A stretch of DNA of 64,000 bases. Source: Neoechinorhynchus agilis. Taxonomy: Eukaryota > Acanthocephala. The notes below the pieces were generated by a model. That model was not told the DNA's origin. It ran no database searches and saw only the letters and a program-made list of their open reading frames with translations. Below, piece by piece: positions 22,261-32,520 of the stretch. A program made the position numbers and the translations under genes. Each line of letters starts with the position of its first letter. The first letter of the stretch is position 1. Where the stretch lies: positions 1,612,001 through 1,676,000 of the forward strand of contig CM121343.1 in the NCBI GenBank assembly GCA_051530055.1, read 5' to 3'.

Positions 22261-22689
22261 ATCGACGTGGTATTTAGTCACCGTTTAGGAATTCGCAGAA
22301 AAGAGGTTTTGTAACATATTTAAAAAACTTACAAACAGTAAGTTTCGTACATTTAAAACGTCAGCATTTCAAATTCAATCTTTTAGTTTTCATTATATCC
22401 CTCATTCCGCGCCACTCCATTGGGTCGTTGTTATCACGCTTGCCGTGTTGCCCCGTTGAATAGCCACACTCATCCCATTTCCAATGGGACATTCCATCGA
22501 TGGTCATAACGAGCAATCACCATGTCCATGGAATTTTAAAGTAAAAGTTCAAATGTTGCTGCAATATAAACACCCAATCGATCAATATCGTCGACGATAA
22601 ATCAGAGAAAACGCCTGAATCTTTGGATCAGAAACAAATCGTTAACGCTGCATGAAAGCACCGGAAATACGTCTCAAGTTGTGAATTTT

Positions 22690-22919
22690 TCAGGAAAAAG
22701 AAGCTTGTGAAATCCGAAGAATCATTGCAAAGTGAAAATTTTTACAACAACACTGAAAATACGGAAGAATCGCAAAAACCAATTAATCACGATTTGCCGT
22801 TTTACTGTAGAGGATTACGCATTGGACTTTATAAGGATTGCGGGACATGGAATTTAGACTGGATTCGTCGAATGTTCCGACAATTCATGTCAAAAGAAAT
22901 TACAGCACAAGACCTTTAA
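22690..22919 (+). CDS. unknown short gene family, copy b (second-exon ORF)
   Basis: From GTG 22707 the frame gives 70 aa: an acidic Ser/Glu/Asn-rich half, then LPFYCRGLRIGLYKDCGTWN and LDWIRRMFRQFMSKEITAQDL. TTTTTCAG followed by GAAAAAGAAGCTTG just upstream resembles a splice acceptor, as in the 44.7-kb copy (TTTTCCAG then AAAAAAGAAGC). The first exon is absent here because upstream DNA is unrelated. No domain is known to me. Confidence 0.45.
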
Positions 22920-23520
22920 GCATTACAAATCAAATAACTATTAAAAACGATGATAAATAACGTAGAGAAAAACAAATATTAATACTTAATTGAACTTGTG
23001 AACGCAAAATTAACAAATGCGGTTCAAAGTTCCATGGAATCAAAATAATAATTAATTCAATCGAATGACGCAAGTTCGGTAAGTTAAAACAGGAAATTGT
23101 ATCGAAATAAAGATGAACGTATAAAATAACAAGTCGAAATCGATTTGTTGGTGATGTGAATCAGATGATTTTGCGTTTCAAGTTTTACGTTACTTCCTTT
23201 TTCCGCTGTGAATTTCACGTACGGCACAGAAAATTTAATTCTCTTGGAGTCTTTATCAAAAATTAAAAACGAATGTGAAAATTGCTAAGTTGCATCCTGG
23301 AAACTCCGTCTTAACCGGTCATCACTTTTACAAATTTACATTCTCATCTGAAGAAGCTGAAATGCTCGATCGTTTTTAAAGTCATTCACAAAAAGAGCAA
23401 ATCTACAACGTTTTTGGAACTACGAAGCAAAGCTCGCGGTCGATGCGAAGATTAAAAAACGTGTATAAACGAAAGAAACGCGTTTATATTTCTTAAAACG
23501 TCGATCGATTTACGACGACG
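22690..23520. repeat. duplicated block shared with 44740-45565
   Basis: The block includes the 70-aa ORF, about 200 bp of downstream DNA (ATTGAACTTGTGAACGCAAA, GGTTCAAAGTTCCATGGAAT) and an inverted copy of the dispersed repeat seen at 11625-11990. Identity to 44740-45565 is high, about 95 percent by eye. Confidence 0.75.
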
Positions 23521-23574
23521 TTTAAAAAGCTTTGATTTCGCTTATTTGATTTATCTTCCTGCGATTTCGAATTC

Positions 23575-23665
23575 TGAACTGCGCTTTTATCAAAATATTT
23601 CGAGGCAATGCTGCTAGCATGATAGCGATAGCCGAGGAAGGAGAGAAGCTAAGATTTTGCGGGCG
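23575..23665 (+). mobile_element. LINE C-terminal scrap (RPDG/WDATC family)
   Basis: The plus-strand reading FRGNAASMIAIAEEGEK corresponds to the last residues (QRGNAASILA) of the LINE family at 45655-47055. Only the tail is left. Confidence 0.45.
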
Positions 23666-24480
23666 GCGGTGATTATATCCATTTAAAGAGATTTGGATTA
23701 AACTATGAAGCATCCACTTTTTCTTTAAAAAAGACGCACTCGAGTCTTTGAAATCGTAGATAAAGAAATTCGAAGAAATCAAAACTTAAAAATGTCGACG
23801 TGGCACGAACGACGTTTAAAATTTTTTTTGATTGCGTTTTTTCGTTTAAACACGTTTTTCACTCTCCGCATCGACTTATTATTTATTTGGGTAAGGCGCT
23901 TACAAGACTCGAACAACCATGTTATACTATCGTCGTATTTGAAAGATGAGTTACTATTCCATGCCCTTCAATTATTGCTTTATTTTCCTTTTGCATCGCA
24001 TCCCGATCTCTTCCTATGGCTGATCTCGGAGCCTAAGAGACCAGAATACGATAACAAAGAATGGGAATACCAAAAGGAATATCTCCTGCGAGATTCTCCA
24101 GCATATTCTGCAGCCTATAAAGGTACAGGACTTCCCTTCCCTGCAAAAAGAAATAACGAACGGCTCTTAACATTTTTTCTATAATTGAGGCTATTTATTT
24201 GATTTCACATCTTTAGTTAATCCTTATAATTTGGACGTCAACGATTGTAACATATTTGCAATTCGATCAAGTAGGATAACGCTCCTGATTGTTTGATTTT
24301 TAGTTGAATAAAGATTGACAAAACAATCATTTAAGTTAATTATAAACTTCGCCGCATTATACTTTGAGTTGAAGAACCAGGCTTTAGTACAAAAAATTCT
24401 CGTAAAAAAAAGAAATTAGGTTCGATTTTATTCCGCTCATATTTTCAAACATCTTAGAAAACTTCTTGATAAAAAATTAA
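23666..24480. other. mostly unassigned; contains a dispersed-repeat edge
   Basis: At 23790-23880 a stretch with AAATGTCGACGTGG and CACTCTCCGCATCGACTT is shared with 53995-54090. An open frame at 23792-24184 (130 aa) begins inside this repeat. Its later part (PEYDNKEWEYQKEYLLRDSP) matches nothing I know, so I do not call it a gene. Confidence 0.35.
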
Positions 24481-24499
24481 AGAACTCCAATCTCTGATC

Positions 24500-24615
24500 A
24501 GGTGGTCGCCCTCTAGCGAAAAAATATAAAACTCCTGCGAAATGGGTTTTTAACAGACTGACCAGGCTTTTATCAGCTACCCCGGGGAGCTCATCGAATC
24601 AAAGAATTTAGTTTA
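24500..24615 (+). mobile_element. LINE C-terminal fragment
   Basis: The plus-strand reading GGRPLAKKYKTPAKWVFNRL, then TRLLSATPGSS, corresponds to the post-RT block of jockey-like LINEs (RGRPPENRLSFYLTMLNKLS in the copy at 27766-30408). It is opposite in orientation to the neighbouring LINE. Confidence 0.5.
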
Positions 24616-24784
24616 TAAAAATGACTACTCAAGGAAGTATTAAAGCACGTTCGGCGACGAGTAGAAGGAAAATTTATCCCCAGTACTCTTGTACAATATG
24701 CGAACCCAACTGACGATAAACTAACATCAGCTTTAATTGCAACAGCTAAGGCTTTCCTGGAGCCAGCTGAATCATTGAGAGGGA

Positions 24785-27560
24785 TTATAAAAGAAATAAG
24801 AATACAAAAGTTAAAACAAACAGCGTGGGAGATAAAGGTGACCCTTGGGGAACACCCACTCTAGAGAAGAACTTTGTTCGACCAGGATCAAGGTGGAAAA
24901 AATAGGACTTTGACTCTAACAAGGCTTTAATTTTATCTTGAATATTTTTCGGTACTTTACAATACCTTAGCGCCTCATAGATCACCTTACGATCTATAGA
25001 ATCGAAAGCCTTATTGAGGATCATAGAAATCAATTCGTCTCCGAAATTTAGTTAAAAACAATTCTTGATTCTCCTTGTCAACCGCGTTGAAGGTTTTGGG
25101 CGAACATGCGTGTGAATTATGGGCTTTGGAAGCAGCATAACTCCAATAAACCGAGCAATCGTTATTGGAAAGTCCCCAGTTCCATTTTTCACAATCACGA
25201 AACTCACCAGATGACGAAAAAGATATCTTAAAAATGTGATTAGATAAAATATGTTCTACTACCACAGGATAAGAGACTTCACCTATCCATTTCGCCGCCT
25301 TAAGCCTCCAATAAACAAATTTCCTTTGCAGGACTAGGTCCCAGAATTGTTTCAACAAACCTACAACACCTTCTAATCTCTTTTTGCCCTCAGCAACCTG
25401 ATCCCAATAGAGCTGCCTATAAAATTCTCCCCGTAGACTTTTAGCATATTCCATATCTTGATGAAGCTCCGCAATAATAACCTGCCTCATCAACCTATTT
25501 GCTTCTTTGGACCTTATATGCTTTCTCACCAGCACCTTCTTTTTCAAACACGTTGAAGCCGCCTCAGATAAAATCGTATTAAAATCATTCAGGGAGACAA
25601 CATTAGCGTTCCACAAACTAGATTCTATGGATTGATTGAAATTACTCACCGTTTTGGGACGGAGGAGAACACAATGAAATCGTACCCCATAACCGGATTC
25701 ACTTGAATTTGTTTAACGACCTTAAAAATTATAGGAATGTCCTTTTTTACCACCAGCGCATCTAGATATGAATGCGACCTTCGCGTGTAATGGTGAAAAG
25801 AGGGTTCCTCTGTTGAAAATATATTGTAGTCCTCAAAATGCGAGCGGAGACTGCTTAGCCCGTTAGAGTTAAAATCTTCGGCAACCATATCTGGAGCCCA
25901 AAAGAGAAACCAAGACATCGTTTTCTTAATAAAAAGTCCTACTTTCCTAGGGGAAATGTATATATTGCATATAATAAGATCTGAACCGTTTTCTAAGAAT
26001 AGATTTTTAATCTTAATGAACTGAATTGCGTAATCCGCTAACTTTATTTGAAATAACATTTGGGACTTCAGGTCTTTATGTATAAACGTTTGGATTCCTC
26101 CCGAAAAGCCTATATTGTTACTGTTTTGATTGAAAAGTGGCTTCAAAATAAAACACTCAAAGTTTGCGCCGCAATTCATTTTAGGTTTATCACCCGTCTC
26201 CTGAAAAAAGATACATTTCAAGTCAAAGTTCAGTAATTGTTCAAGAGTTGCTCTCGTTAGTCGGGCCGCTCTCAACACATTAAATGTAGCGATATTTATA
26301 CTTGCTGTCATTCGTTTTTATCGCTAAAACTATTTTTATTGATTCGTTTGGGCCGAGAGTCTATTTTGGGATCTCCTATTCCCCTCTTACCCCTTTCTCT
26401 TACCTGATGCGAACTGATTTCCTTCTTGTTCATCCCCGACTTTCCTTCCAAACAGCTGTCGGATTTCTTAATGGTGCTTAAACTTTCTTTTAAGTTCGTA
26501 TTCTCTAACATTTCTTTTAGAAGTTGATTTTCCGCTCTTAGCTTTTCTATTTCTAAGAGTAATTTCCCAATTTCCGCTTGAACTACAGTGTCATTTTGAG
26601 ATCTGTCCGTCCTCATTTTAAACCACCCATCTCTCTTTTGAGAAAAGTTATTCCTCTCAGCTGAAGCCTGAATATTCCTTGCCTATTCAAAATATTCGAC
26701 CGCTGCGGGGCAGAATCTCTTATAGGCCGGGTGCGCTCCTCCACAGTTGGCACATTTATTTTCTGATTTTTGCAATTTTCTTTCCTATGATTTCCGGCGC
26801 AGAGCAAACATTTATCTTCCCGGTCGCACTGATAGGATACGTGTTCCCACTGGCTGCACTTCCCACATTGGGTTAAAATGTAATCATGAATATTCCCTTC
26901 CTTAATTTCTGAGAACCTTACCCAGAACGAAATAAGCCCCATCAATCTACCAACCAGATTACATGCGACATCCACCGACGCCGAACAAAGAATAGCAAAT
27001 GGGATCTGACTAACCTTATCCTTTAAATATTTGATTGGAGTGAAACCCTTTTCCCGTTCAATTTCATCAAAATCCTCCTTAGTTAGATTTAACGGCGGGT
27101 TATACATAAGAAACTTAACCTTCCTTGATATATTCTGGAATTCCACCCCCATAGAATGAAGCAACTCACAAAACCCTTTTTCTCATCTGTCGCAAAGAAC
27201 GATATCATTGTCCAAAATTTGGTTTGGAGTAATTTCTTTATTTGAAAATCTCTATAGTTTTGTAACTTTTTTGATCGAAGAAAATCTTTAAAGTAGCGTA
27301 GAGTAATTGCTTCAATCGTGAAAGTTTTCAAAGCTTCTTTTTTATACGAATTATAAAATCATCTTGTAATCGTGGTAATTTAGGATATTTGGGTTTTGAA
27401 CCAATGTTCCCCCTCTTCGAAAAATCTGCCAGGTTAGATCCAGCAAACTCACTCTCGCAAAAACTCCCATGGAGCTTACAACCACCTAAATGATGTTTAG
27501 CTTCAAATACGGCGGGATCCATAAGGAACCTCTTCTCACACTCACCCCAACCACCTACTT
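24785..27560 (-). mobile_element. jockey-like LINE, internally deleted and 3'-truncated
   Basis: On the minus strand the order is ORF1 pieces (27522-27328, 27331-27089, 27164-26613, 26616-26308), an endonuclease (26311-25646), a linker (25649-25011) and a reverse transcriptase piece (25033-24785). ORF1 has the knuckles CGKCSQWEHVSYQC and CLLCAGNHRKENC. The RT runs only from NKAFDSIDR to GVPQGSPLSPTLF, so the YADD part is lost at the 3' side. The roughly 80 residues between the linker (LTKFRRRIDFYD) and motif A are also missing. It is a close relative of the element at 27604-31757. Confidence 0.85.
25646..26311 (-). CDS. LINE endonuclease domain (AP-endonuclease fold)
   Basis: From ATG 26311 this 221-aa frame is the N-terminal endonuclease of ORF2: NIATFNVLRAARLTRA, then FFQETGDKP (catalytic Glu region), GFSGGIQTFIH, AEDFNSNGLS (in place of GDFN), HSYLDALVV and GYDFIVFSS (in place of the usual SDH box). 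It overlaps the ORF1 stop at 26308. In an active LINE the domain nicks target DNA to prime reverse transcription. Confidence 0.75.
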   Translation of the reverse strand: MTASINIATFNVLRAARLTRATLEQLLNFDLKCIFFQETGDKPKMNCGANFECFILKPLFNQNSNNIGFSGGIQTFIHKDLKSQMLFQIKLADYAIQFIKIKNLFLENGSDLIICNIYISPRKVGLFIKKTMSWFLFWAPDMVAEDFNSNGLSSLRSHFEDYNIFSTEEPSFHHYTRRSHSYLDALVVKKDIPIIFKVVKQIQVNPVMGYDFIVFSSVPKR

Positions 27561-27603
27561 TCTCATCGCGATCATCAGGAACGCGTAACCATTTTTTTGC
27601 ACC

Positions 27604-30600
27604 ATTATTATTATTATTTCACGCCTCATACAACATACACACAATCAATCTCTTAATTCCTCTTTCTTGCTTGATCAAATATGTCTTGGGCCCAAGATGG
27701 CTGTGAGTTGTGGGACGATCTCTTAAATCCCCTCACAGCAGCCTCGAAAACCCTTCTTTAAATTCTTAAGTAATAATAATCCTTTTCTTGTCCTGATCCT
27801 GTAAAAAAGAGAATAACATGAGAAAATCACTTACCTCATTCCTGTTAAGTATATTAGTTTGATTAATGGGTAAAAAACTAGATGGTTTATTGAAAAAGAT
27901 TCTAAGAATTGAGGAGTTGTAATTAAAGTATTTACAGCTAGAATAACAATAAGAATAAAACCAAATTTTAGACAAAAAAATTCTTGTTAAAAAGGAAAAA
28001 AGGGGTTCCGTATCAATATTATTTTTAATAAGAATACTGCTAAGCTTATTCAGCATAGTAAGATAAAATGATAGTCTGTTTTCTGGGGGCCGGCCTCGTG
28101 CGAAAAAGCATATTGAACCCCCTAGAAATATTTTTAACACTTTAGAAATAAAAGGTGGGGAAATTGATAACCTTTTGGCTCTTTTGATAAAAATATCTGT
28201 TTTTGTCAGAAGACTTTTAAAGGAAGAGTTTATAAAAATTCTATGATTTTTACAGGGGAAATCAACACCTAAAATCTTGGAATGCGATCTAAAATTGATA
28301 TTAGGGAAATTGAAATTAGAAGATAATTCATTAATTAGAAGCTTCCTCGAAGCCAAAGTTTTAGTAAGTGGAATAAAGAAAGTTTTGTTATTGTTTGTAA
28401 CTAAATTGGCTTTCCTAAGTTCCGACGACAAAGAATGCATAAAATTGGCTATATTATTAGTTAGAATAGAAGATGTTCTAGCTTTACAAAATAAGAATAT
28501 ATCATCCGCATAAACTAAAGGAAATATGGAAGATGATTTCTTTAAATTTTTGAAAATATATATAAGGGCAATTAAAAATAAGGTGGGCGAGAGTGGAGAT
28601 CCTTGAGGAACACCATATCTAGAGAAAAATTTAGTGTGAGAAGGGTCCACCTCATAGTAAAAGGACTTGGATTCCATAAGATAGTTGGTTTTGTAGATAA
28701 GATTAAGAGGAACTTTAAGATTAACTAAAGCCTCATAAAGAAAGCCACGATCCAAGGCATCAAAAGCCTTATTAATACCCAGCTGAATGAGAAGTTTTTG
28801 TACATTAATAGCTTCATTCATAGAATTAAGAGAGGATAAAAGCGATGTGACACCTTTACCTCTAATGAAGTCATGGAAAAAGTCGGGGATTAGCTTTCTA
28901 CATACTAAAAAGTCGTACAGTTTCCCGTTCACCGCTCTTTCTAAGCAAGAGACGATTGGGTTCTGTATGGAAATTACTCCGATGTGGGATGCGTTAAATA
29001 TACGTCCTTTCGTTTTGGGAATAAAAATTTTCTTAACAATATTTATGTTAAGTAGATCATTAAAATCAATTTTCGATAAACGAAATCTACTAAAAAAGAT
29101 AGATTTTACCTTATCAGAAATAGAACTAAAAATTATGGGTGAAGTGATATTTATATTATACGCTTTAGAGGGGTTAGATTTACAGGCCTTCAGAAAAACT
29201 TCAACTTCAAAATTCCACGAAAAGGACTTTTTATTAAAGATGGGAAGTGGAGAAGAACATGCACTAAGAGTATGTGCCATCAAAATAGACTCAATTACTG
29301 CAGGATAAGATATAGACCCTATCCAGTTAGATGCTTTTGCCTTCCAACAGACCGGTCTTCTTTTCAAAATACAGGACCAAAAGTCCTTACCAAAGGACTT
29401 AAGAGAGATCAGCTTCTTTTTGTCCAACGAAACTTGATGATAAAGCTTAGCTATGTAAAATTTTTTCATAAATAAGTTTTTAAGGGGAGCGTTACCATAC
29501 AAGTCAGCTATAACAGCATTTTTATAAAATATGTTGGCTTCATGACAAACAGGAGGTCGCTTGATCACAGACTTAGTAATTAAATTTTTATGTACAGGGG
29601 ATAAAATGGCATTGTTAAGGTCAGATAAGGAGGATGAAGTGGAAGAGTTCATAAAAGAAAGGAGATCATTATTAAATTTTGAAAAGCTTTTAGGATTAAA
29701 AACGAAAGTGTCCTTAAGAGAAATGCCATTATATTTAAAAAGGATAAAGTCATGCCCTAACAATCTCTGTGACTGAAGTTGGGAAGCAGGATAAAATAAA
29801 ATAGGAATTGACTTTTTAATAATTGCACCATCCAAGAAGGTATGTCTATTAGATTTAACATTATGAAAAGAAGGAAATTTTGGGAGCAAAAAATTGTGAA
29901 ACTTAAAAAAGGGCCTAAAAGCATTTAAAAAATTACTATTGAAGTCGCCTACGATAAAGTCAGGATTCCAGTAACGAAGGATATGCATAAAAGATTTAGT
30001 AAATATACCCACGTGTCTGGGTTGAATATAAAAGTTGCAAAGGATAAGAGTAGGAGAGAAAAGGGATGAGGTTCCATATAAGGGATTATTAAAAGAAATA
30101 ATTTGCATTGCAAAAGAAATATTTTTAGTTTGAAATAAAATTTTAGAAGAGTGAGATTTAAGAATAAATGTTTGAAGTCCTCCAGAAAATCCAATGTGCT
30201 GATTGGTTGACGTGGAGCGAGGGAGAAGAACATGAGAATCATAATTATCGAAGAGAAGCATTTTAGAAAAGCCGGTTTCTTGAAAACACAGCATGTTAAC
30301 ATAGTTATCAACTACACAAGGAGTAAGAAATTTAGGAAGACTAGAAGCCCTAGAGGCATTATATGTGATGAAAGAGAAAGGACATTCCTTATAATTGGAA
30401 CAAGTCATTAAATGAATTTAGGACGTTTGGAATCTATAGATTCCAAGTTACGCAAAGATGGGGAAATATCTCTTATAATTTTCACAATCGATCCAGTTAT
30501 TAAAGTTAAATAATCTAGAAAAATTGTCGGAGGTAGAGTCTGGTGTAGAAAGATTTTGCAGTTTGTGAAGGATCAAAGTAAGGATGTACTTAAGTAATGA

Positions 30601-31757
30601 AATTTCTTTATCGGGATAAAGTTGAGAAGTATTAATGGAAGATTTTAAACTATCAAGAAAGGATTTTTCCGGAGGTTTGGGGGGAAGTTTAGGCTTGTGA
30701 CCATCAGGGGAAGGTTGAGTCTTCGACTCCTTAGAGGAAAAACCGTCCGAAGAGAAAGGATTATGTTGTGGATAGAATTCTCTATAACTAGAATTATGGA
30801 ATACTCGCTGCTTCGATGGTATGGAATCGTCAAAATATTTTTGCGCGAATTTGCAAGAACGTGCAAAGGCCGGATGATTCTTGCCACAGTTTGCACAGGT
30901 AGCAGCATCAGAATTGGAGCAAGATGATTTGTGATGAGGACCTGCACAAAAGATGCATCTGGAGGGGAAGACACAGTCAGATTCGTGGTGCCCCCATCTC
31001 GAACACCTCTGACATATCGTCAAATTATAATCATAGATAGAGTCCCTGTATCGGTCAAAAGTGACCCAGTATGAGGAAAAATCCCTGCCGGAGTTAGCTA
31101 GACTCTCGGCGACATTGATAGTAGCTGAACATAGGATGGCGTAGGCTGAAGTAGCGTTGGGTCTAAACAGATATTTGACCAGTTTTATACCTAACTCATC
31201 CTCAATTTTGCGAAAATCAGTAGTATCCAAGTATTGAGGAGGATTCCTCATTAGAAAGGTGACTCACGAGATAGGTCAACAGATTGGATGCTTAACTCCC
31301 CTAGCATCTTAGAAAAGAGGTCTTTACCGGCCGCATCGAAAAAAATAAACAGGATGTGGAATTTGGTCACAGAGAACCTCTTGATCAAAAAATTCATATA
31401 TTTCTCACGACCATTCGGCAGTAAATACTTCTCGAAGAAATAACGCGAGAAATAGGAGGGGGAGTTAGTGCCCATGGCTTCTTTGGGAATTTTGATAACG
31501 AAATCCTCTTTCCTAACAGGACGCTTAAACTTTGATGCGTCGATCGAATGTCCCATCTGATCCCCTATGGAAACTAGTGCACAATCATTCAAAACTTCAC
31601 AATCACTCGGGAGGAGGGGGATAGTAGGAACAAACCTTAATCTAGACATGTCGGAAATAGGGTTTATCTGATTGCTGATATTCGAAGCGCAATTTCGCAT
31701 CACGAAACAGCGCTTTTTGGTAATTCCTTTGCACCATTGTTTGTTATTGTATGAATA
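27604..31757 (-). mobile_element. near-full-length jockey-like LINE (youngest-looking copy)
   Basis: It is about 4.15 kb on the minus strand. The likely 3' end is an AAT-type tail (ATTATTATTATTATTT at about 27605-27620 on the plus strand), which lies directly next to the 5' end of the related LINE at 24785-27560. The 5' side ends where the dispersed repeat starts (31757). It contains ORF1 (31769-30448, one frame change), a 39-bp gap and an uninterrupted 880-aa ORF2 (30408-27766). The long open frame argues for recent insertion. Confidence 0.85.
27766..30408 (-). CDS. LINE ORF2: endonuclease plus reverse transcriptase, 880 aa
   Basis: It starts at ATG 30408 and is uninterrupted to TAA. Residues 1-235 are an AP-type endonuclease (ITYNASRAS, CFQETGFSK, GFSGGLQTFI, IVGDFNSNF, HTFLDGAII, LLGHDFILF). 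About 260-450 is a linker. About 480-720 is the RT: FIPKTKGR, FHDFIRGKGVTSLL, motif A region LLIQLGINKAFDAL, motif B SRYGVPQGSPLSPTLF, motif C PLVYADDIFLF, ILGVDFP. The thumb has CFFARGRPPENRLSF. Two oddities stand out: the first catalytic Asp of motif A (LD.NKAFD) is Gly, and the endonuclease SDH box reads GHD. The frame is intact but strand transfer by this protein is doubtful. Confidence 0.9.
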   Translation of the reverse strand: MTCSNYKECPFSFITYNASRASSLPKFLTPCVVDNYVNMLCFQETGFSKMLLFDNYDSHVLLPRSTSTNQHIGFSGGLQTFILKSHSSKILFQTKNISFAMQIISFNNPLYGTSSLFSPTLILCNFYIQPRHVGIFTKSFMHILRYWNPDFIVGDFNSNFLNAFRPFFKFHNFLLPKFPSFHNVKSNRHTFLDGAIIKKSIPILFYPASQLQSQRLLGHDFILFKYNGISLKDTFVFNPKSFSKFNNDLLSFMNSSTSSSLSDLNNAILSPVHKNLITKSVIKRPPVCHEANIFYKNAVIADLYGNAPLKNLFMKKFYIAKLYHQVSLDKKKLISLKSFGKDFWSCILKRRPVCWKAKASNWIGSISYPAVIESILMAHTLSACSSPLPIFNKKSFSWNFEVEVFLKACKSNPSKAYNINITSPIIFSSISDKVKSIFFSRFRLSKIDFNDLLNINIVKKIFIPKTKGRIFNASHIGVISIQNPIVSCLERAVNGKLYDFLVCRKLIPDFFHDFIRGKGVTSLLSSLNSMNEAINVQKLLIQLGINKAFDALDRGFLYEALVNLKVPLNLIYKTNYLMESKSFYYEVDPSHTKFFSRYGVPQGSPLSPTLFLIALIYIFKNLKKSSSIFPLVYADDIFLFCKARTSSILTNNIANFMHSLSSELRKANLVTNNNKTFFIPLTKTLASRKLLINELSSNFNFPNINFRSHSKILGVDFPCKNHRIFINSSFKSLLTKTDIFIKRAKRLSISPPFISKVLKIFLGGSICFFARGRPPENRLSFYLTMLNKLSSILIKNNIDTEPLFSFLTRIFLSKIWFYSYCYSSCKYFNYNSSILRIFFNKPSSFLPINQTNILNRNEVSDFLMLFSFLQDQDKKRIIIT

Positions 31758-31769
31758 ATGTCTCCGCAT
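30448..31769 (-). CDS. LINE ORF1 gag-like protein (one frame change)
   Basis: Two frames, 31769-31251 and 31251-30448, make up one ORF1. The first ends ...VDLSRESPF. The second starts at MRNPPQYLD, while the related LINE reads straight through as SRKVKFLMYNPPL, so there is one small indel at about 31258-31265. The C-terminal frame carries three zinc knuckles: CQRCSRWGHHESDC, CIFCAGPHHKSSC and CANCGKNHPAFARSC. A Pro/Lys-rich stretch (KPKLPPKPPEKS) follows. ORF1 proteins of this type bind element RNA. ORF2 starts 39 bp downstream. Confidence 0.8.
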
Positions 31770-31870
31770 CGACTGCGAACTTTGATTCGTAATTTCGAAA
31801 CAATTGTCGATTTGCTCTTCTGCGTGATTTCAAAAGAGCTCGAGCATTTAGGCTTATTAAGTTACAAAAT
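31757..31870 (+). repeat. dispersed repeat, partial copy
   Basis: TCTCCGCATCGACTGCGAA, GATTCGTAATTTCGAAACAA and GAGCTCGAGCATTTAGGCTT match 54075-54175 and, more distantly, 11640-11745. It borders the 5' end of the LINE. Confidence 0.6.
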
Positions 31871-32520
31871 GAACAGTTGGCTTTTAATGTTGCATTTTTG
31901 GCAAGAACTCGCCTTGGCCGTTATATTTTTATTTTGCTAGATTCGTGAAAATTCGTTCACACCACTGCAGCCATACGAATGCTCGCGGCGTTTGCACGTT
32001 GCACGGCGAGACTTATATTTTGGTGCAAAAGCAAGCGTCAAAGCCGTCTTACCCGAGGACTCATAGAACTCGAAACTTGCCACGCAGGATAACTCCAGCA
32101 AACTCTTTAGATGTTTCCTAGCGTCAATTCCTTGAAGAAGGGGAAGGTGTGAGATCGCCGTATTTATTGCATCCTTCATTCAGAAGTTGCATTAGAGCGA
32201 TGCTATAATGCCGATTAGACCGCGAATTGCAACATTTTTTATATCAATTGTAAAGATTGTACATTTCTCTGAGATGTTAATCTCCCTCAGTTTTTCGACG
32301 AATTCAGTCGAATTTACTTGTGATGTTGTTTCTGTCAATGAAACTGCCATTCATTGATACGATGGGTCTCATAGGACATCCTTCTTTGTATATTTTAGAC
32401 AGACTATAAATTTTTGCAATTCTTGGGTATGTCTGCTTGCATATCTCCTGGCTTAGCCATCCACTCTGCCTTGCTTCAAAAGTTTTATAAGCTTGTTAGT
32501 TAGCTTATTAGCAGACGATT
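31871..32520. other. unassigned; one stretch shared with 48.2 kb
   Basis: 32070-32190 (AACTCCAGCAAACTCT, TCAATTCCTTGAAGAA, GTGTGAGATCGCCG) is shared with 48225-48340. It therefore belongs to a repeat of unknown type. The minus-strand frame 31937-32179 covers it but has no domain I recognise. Confidence 0.4.

Noticed and set aside
23792-24184. A 130-aa plus-strand frame that might be a gene
   Set aside because: Its start lies inside a dispersed repeat shared with 54.0 kb, and the rest has no recognisable family or splice context.
27605-27620. A stand-alone ATT microsatellite
   Set aside because: Its position just past the LINE ORF2 and its 3' flank makes it more likely to be the simple-repeat tail of that LINE.
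28277-29776. Several plus-strand open frames (28277-28513, 28787-29308, 29561-29776)
   Set aside because: They lie opposite the 880-aa LINE ORF2 and read as its complement, with no domain of their own.
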